Source: JBFFXF01 sp041569895 (GTDB lineage Bacteria > Planctomycetota > UBA8108 > JACQVS01). From it: 8,211 nt of DNA. Shown piece after piece: positions 5,801-8,211 of the stretch. How positions within the stretch are numbered: the stretch's first letter is position 1; each line of letters opens with the position of its first letter. A program made the translations under genes and the position numbers. Below the pieces are notes generated by a model. It was not told the DNA's origin, made no database searches, and saw only the letters and a list, made by a program, of their open reading frames with translations. The stretch lies in NCBI GenBank assembly GCA_041569895.1, contig JBFFXF010000312.1:1-8211 (forward strand), given 5' to 3'.

Positions 5801-7750
5801 GATCAGCTCGAGCGACGATCCGCCGCCGTCTGCCCAGCGCGGCCAGTCGCCGCCGTCGTGGTAGCGAACCGTGTCCGCGACGTTGCCGTCGGCGTCGAGG
5901 AGTCGCAGCCTCTCGCCTCGATTCCTGAGGACGCCCCCCCACGGCGTGTCGACGATCGCCGACGCGTCGAGGCGGTGCTGGCTCCTCACGAAGCCCGGAT
6001 CCGCGGCGACGACCAGATACGCCCCGGGACGCATGGTCGTTCCGGGCGGAAACTCGAGGTCCACACCCTCGACACGCCAGCCCGACAGGTCGACGGCGCG
6101 GTCGCCGCGATTGAAGAGCTCGATGAACTCCTCGCGCTCCTTCTGCCCCGTCGTCTTGCTGTCGTGCGGGTTGTACATGATCTCGTTGAAGATCACGTCG
6201 TTGACGACGGTGACCGAGTTCGGCGCGCCCGGCGTCGGATCGGCGGCCGGGGCCATCTCGGGCGCCCCGTCGGGAACGCGCGCCTCGCTGCGGTCGGGGA
6301 CCTCCGGCGCGAAGATGAACGCGTCGACGACGCGACGCCCCCTCGAGTTGGTGAGAGCGATGCCGATCCGATCGCGCACCCCGACGACGATCGAGAGGTC
6401 GAAGCCGAGCTCGGCCTCGGTGAACGCCAGGAAGCCGCCGGCTCGCAGGATCGCGCCGTCCGGGATGCGGTACCGCCGGAGGTCGAGAAAATCGTCGGTG
6501 AGGAAGAAGCCGGAAAGGTCGACGTCCATCCGGCCGGTGTTGTGGAGCTCGACGAAGCGGTCGCCCGCGGTCAGCAGGTACCCCTCGTTGACGACCACCG
6601 GCACGGTGGCGATCTCCTCCGGCAGGACGACGCGCCGGCTGACGAGCTTCGGAATGAAGGTCAGGTCGGAGCTGTCGAGGCTGACGTTGTGGACCTGCAC
6701 GGCGAGCACGTTGACACCGCGACGGAGGAGCCCGCGGAAGCGGGATATGTCCCGCTCGATGAGGTCGCCGTCGCTGACGGCCGAGTTCGCGGTGTCGTCG
6801 AAGTTCCGGCCCCGGACGTTGTGACTGGCGACCTCCGTGCCGTTGAGGTAGGCCCAGAACCCGTCGTCGATGACGAAACTGAGCACGAGGTCGTCGATGT
6901 CGGCGGGGTCGTCGATGGTGAACGTCTTGCGGCAGAAGACGGTGAGGTAGGAGCCGCGCATGTCGCCGAGCACGGTGGCGTCGTCGCCGTCCCCGTAGCC
7001 GATGCCGGTGACCCCGCTCGCCCAGGATGAGTCGCTGAAGCCGAGCTCCGTCCAATCCGGCGGCGGCGCGGATGTCCCCTTCCGATAGCGCCAGCGCTCC
7101 GACACGTCGATGAGCAGCGTATCCTGGAAGGACGCCTCGGTGTTGAAGTTCGCTCGCCCGGGCGTGCCGCCCAGCTCGGCGCTGATCGTCCAGCTCTCGG
7201 GCTCGGACGGATCGCTGTAGGGATCGATCAGCGACAGCGTGTGGCCGGTGCCGCGAGCCGCCGCGGGCCACTTGCCGCGGTCGTTGTAGTTGACGCGCGA
7301 GACGCGCATCCCCTGCGGGTTGCCGAACTCGAGGTCCTCGCCGCCGTTGTCGAGCGCGCCGGTGAAGTTGCCGATGACGTTCGAGATCCCGTACACGTCG
7401 CGGATCGCCTGCTCGTCCCGCGCGATGACGAGGTAGGAGCGCGGGCCGAGGTAGGCGCGGCCGTCGCGACGGTGCGCCCCGGTGAACTCGAAGGAGATGC
7501 CGTCGATGAACCGATAGCCGGTGAGGTCGAACGGCTCGGGTCCGTCGTTGAAGATCTCGACGAACTCGAGATCGGGGCGCGGCGCCCGGGCGTCGTCCAC
7601 CGGAGCGTAGTTGATCTCGGTGATGACGATGTCCGCAGTCGCGGGCACGTTCCAGAAGCCCGCAAGCGCCGCCGCGAGAGCGAGAACCACGCCGCGCCGC
7701 CCCGGCCGCCCCCTGACGATCCCCGCGCCTCTCACCGCGTCACCCTGCAC
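2831..7750 (-). CDS. Large secreted lamin-tail/CotH kinase-like protein with IPT/TIG and dockerin-like domains
   Basis: About 1,639 aa from a GTG at 7750, chosen because GGAGG lies just upstream (7755-7759, a short 4-base gap) and the signal peptide (RRGVVLALAAALAGF...ATA, ending near residue 39) is close. A GTG at 7735 is possible; the frame also extends to 7816, but that part reads through 13-bp repeats. By eye: lamin-tail domain 40-190; galactose-binding-like region 210-372; lamin-tail 2 at 380-513; lamin-tail 3 at 516-668, interrupted by an inserted domain to about 825; Ig-like region 853-943; CotH kinase-like domain 958-1308; IPT/TIG 1470-1545; dockerin-like tail 1551-1633. CotH signs are Lys1038/Lys1043 in 'GKSFAIK', 'EAIDKP' (1106-1111), Asp1232 in 'DDWDTW', 'KNAYLY' (from 1240) and 'PWDLELTFG' (1257-1265). 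CotH proteins are atypical kinases, best known from Bacillus spore coats; the substrate here is unknown. The order D1232, N1241, D1259 fits a kinase catalytic set but is not structurally aligned. Export is to the periplasm, cell surface or medium. Confidence 0.88.
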   Translation of the reverse strand: MQGDAVRGAGIVRGRPGRRGVVLALAAALAGFWNVPATADIVITEINYAPVDDARAPRPDLEFVEIFNDGPEPFDLTGYRFIDGISFEFTGAHRRDGRAYLGPRSYLVIARDEQAIRDVYGISNVIGNFTGALDNGGEDLEFGNPQGMRVSRVNYNDRGKWPAAARGTGHTLSLIDPYSDPSEPESWTISAELGGTPGRANFNTEASFQDTLLIDVSERWRYRKGTSAPPPDWTELGFSDSSWASGVTGIGYGDGDDATVLGDMRGSYLTVFCRKTFTIDDPADIDDLVLSFVIDDGFWAYLNGTEVASHNVRGRNFDDTANSAVSDGDLIERDISRFRGLLRRGVNVLAVQVHNVSLDSSDLTFIPKLVSRRVVLPEEIATVPVVVNEGYLLTAGDRFVELHNTGRMDVDLSGFFLTDDFLDLRRYRIPDGAILRAGGFLAFTEAELGFDLSIVVGVRDRIGIALTNSRGRRVVDAFIFAPEVPDRSEARVPDGAPEMAPAADPTPGAPNSVTVVNDVIFNEIMYNPHDSKTTGQKEREEFIELFNRGDRAVDLSGWRVEGVDLEFPPGTTMRPGAYLVVAADPGFVRSQHRLDASAIVDTPWGGVLRNRGERLRLLDADGNVADTVRYHDGGDWPRWADGGGSSLELIDPWSDNDVGLSWDASDDSGRASTVTLTYGGVRHGGGESDFGILLADEGIAIVDDLTLARSTSPSNNLIPNSTFDSNTAGWRIEGTHSRSGRTTDPGERISGGGSLKLIATGGGGDYKVNRCEIDTASQTSTTHTVRYRARWVIGSNRAITIGDYNVGQPYNAGIAGSQAIPIPSALGTPGAPNSVTLRQIDRHGSPNAGPAIDAVSHSPGVPEHQEDVTVQARVSDPDGVRAVSVWYKSETPVGSFIRRSLTDADGDGVYTGTIPGQSNGVRVLFFIEAVDAEDRASRYPRDVAEQTHPPVLRPRSPAADEQLYLIYRHDTRLVSTNKHSLRFVLHQAHETELATRRVLSNQMLDGTLVFGSSDVYYNASIRFAGSPWLRPGGGTWGKSFAIKTPRDRPLHGRTRAVNLDNHGSDGRERLAHYLLRYNAGSTRLPYFDFHALVRFQLNDVVDRTLEAIDKPNRDYMRFWFRDGLDGPLLELDDRFSFNDGGSKTGNADAHARYPPYGSTSGGADPENYRWYFIPRMGANKTRDRFEELIAFCRLLDPRMTGNREFDDRIWDVADVEEILRVWAIELNIDDWDTWVGRRGKNAYLYQASDDGLWRKVPWDLELTFGDVNAFAMPSSPSTTYGNRFDEIERLINRPRLKRMYYGVLAEMVEPSTGHFDPAFLTPYMQRLSSAGVGSTNRGTNGGFIDQRADRIRGWIRSAVSPAVRLRISTNSGNPLTVNNLEVDLSGTAPADVFTLAVSVNGVFLDQTSLDVAFSTASFTSWTIRDLPLGGGENVIDVVGFSSGGRLVDTDSITVTSTVNWGPPRITDISAPLGAAGDELELTGFEFHDGLRVIFGQATEAAARFDEATDPTRIVVTIPDLPPGPTSIIVRNIDGKESNRVVFTIAPPAPRFVRGDANLDTLVDLSDAVKILAHLFRGVAVSCEDALDADDNGGLNVTDALTVLEYIFRNGARPPAPFPLRGVDPTAGDPLGCDEGLPGR

Positions 7751-7754
7751 GCCG

Positions 7755-7759
7755 CCTCC
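7755..7759 (-). promoter_or_regulatory. Putative ribosome binding site of the large gene
   Basis: The minus strand reads GGAGG CGGC GTG, with the GTG at 7750. The four-base spacing is shorter than ideal, so GTG 7735 remains an alternative. Both place the hydrophobic signal-peptide core near the N-terminus. Confidence 0.4.
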
Positions 7760-7770
7760 ACGCCACTTGC

Positions 7771-7822
7771 GGGCCACTCCGCCGGGCCACTCCGCCGAGT
7801 CACTCCGCCCAGTCACTCCGCC
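7771..7822. repeat. 13-bp tandem repeat, four units, upstream of the large gene
   Basis: Four adjacent 13-mers: GGGCCACTCCGCC (7771-7783), the same again (7784-7796), GAGTCACTCCGCC (7797-7809) and CAGTCACTCCGCC (7810-7822). All share CACTCCGCC. Because 13 is not a multiple of three, the array would not give a repeated peptide, which argues it is upstream of the true start. On the minus strand each unit holds GGCGGAGTG, a Shine-Dalgarno-like GGAG next to GTG, so it could be a leader element, a set of binding sites or a slippage product. Confidence 0.9.
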
Positions 7823-8063
7823 ATTTTGGGACGCCCCCCCACGTCGCCTTCCGACCTGACGGGGCGCTCGGCGCCGTCGCGGCCGGGCCGGATCGCCCGA
7901 TGCTAAGAGCCGCCGTGGGCCATCGCCAGCTCAATTTACCGGCACTCGAGCGGTGCGAGCGGGCCGCCGGCGTGTCAGAATCTTTCAAGACGACAGGCGC
8001 TAGCGACGATTTCCCCCGGAGGCTCGCCGTCGATTGGGAAGGCCGGCGGCGCCGTCGGTCGGG

Positions 8064-8117
8064 AACGGGAACGGGAACGGGAACGGGGACGGGGACGGGG
8101 ACGGGGACGGGGACGGG
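8064..8117 (-). repeat. CCCGTN hexanucleotide array, 9 units, minus orientation
   Basis: Reading the minus strand from 8117 down, there are five CCCGTC units then four CCCGTT units, nine full hexamers differing only at base 6; further partial GGG sequence at 8061-8063 extends it. It is the same family as the plus-strand array at 529-588 but inverted, and again identical variants are adjacent. Function unknown. Confidence 0.95.
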
Positions 8118-8147
8118 AAAGAGACTAAGGCAAGCAACCCACCTGCA

Positions 8148-8172
8148 CCCGACACGGCGGAAAGCCGTCGGG
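8148..8172. other. Bulged hairpin near the right edge
   Basis: CCCG (8148-8151) pairs with CGGG (8169-8172) and ACGGC (8154-8158) pairs with GCCGT (8164-8168), leaving a two-base bulge and a GGAAA loop. There is no T run on either side, so it is not a standard terminator. It may relate to a gene outside the window. Confidence 0.35.
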
Positions 8173-8181
8173 GTTCGGGCC

Positions 8182-8203
8182 GTCTCGTTCGGTGTCTCGT
8201 TCG
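8182..8203. repeat. 10-bp direct repeat with 12-bp period
   Basis: GTCTCGTTCG occurs at 8182-8191 and again at 8194-8203, separated by two bases. It is too short and too near the window edge to interpret. Confidence 0.6.
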
Positions 8204-8211
8204 CACTCGCC

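Larger units (their letters stand above)
7823..8211. other. Non-coding right flank with repeat arrays
   Basis: I see no convincing gene in these 389 bp. Frames at 7800-7988 and 8000-8206 (minus) are composition-driven; the second is mostly a Pro-Ser/Pro-Phe run from the hexamer array. A minus-strand frame is open from the right edge to a TAG near 8124-8126 and could be the last 28 codons of an outside gene, but nothing in it is recognisable. The region should contain the promoter of the large gene; I could not pick a credible -35/-10 pair. Confidence 0.55.

Noticed and set aside
7814..7824. Minus-strand ATG GCG GAG TGA as a tiny leader ORF
   Set aside because: Three codons arising from the 13-bp repeat edge, with no ribosome binding site; too little to support.
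7921..7960. Possible sigma-70 promoter for the large gene (TTGAGC ... TAGCAT on the minus strand)
   Set aside because: The spacer is about 23 bases, too long, and both boxes are poor matches.

Overview
The window is GC-rich DNA from a Gram-negative bacterium. A TonB-dependent receptor implies an outer membrane. Lamin-tail/CotH proteins and the C-terminal tail with two EF-hand-like loops plus a 'PFP..G.DP...GCD' ending resemble secreted proteins I associate with Planctomycetota and neighbouring environmental lineages. The phylum is inferred from protein style only; there is no marker gene here.

Layout. Positions 2-490 (+) hold the last 162 codons of a TonB-dependent outer-membrane receptor. 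Positions 491-905 are non-coding and hold three low-complexity arrays: CCCGTN hexamers, CCGAYN hexamers and a 9-bp repeat, followed by a pyrimidine-rich tract. A strong hairpin at 914-941, with A/T tracts on both sides, ends the converging transcripts. Positions 991-2565 (-) encode a secreted 524-aa protein with two homologous cohesin-like beta-rich repeats and a dockerin-like tail. Positions 2566-2830 form a 265-bp gap with palindromes and a possible hairpin covering the ribosome binding site. Positions 2831-7750 (-) encode a secreted protein of about 1,639 aa with three lamin-tail domains, a galactose-binding-like region, a CotH kinase-like domain, an IPT/TIG domain and a related dockerin-like tail. 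Positions 7751-8211 have no convincing gene. They carry a 13-bp tandem repeat just upstream of the large gene and a second CCCGTN array, this time on the minus strand.

Working together. Both minus-strand genes encode exported proteins ending in the same type of calcium-loop tail. The smaller one also carries domains that look cohesin-like, so a cell-surface or extracellular assembly holding a CotH-type kinase is a reasonable hypothesis. It is unproven: the tail may simply be a lineage-wide sorting or stabilising module, and the 265-bp gap argues against tight co-translation. The most unusual DNA-level feature is the CCCGTN hexamer family, which varies only at base 6 in homogeneous blocks and flanks the two-gene locus in opposite orientations.
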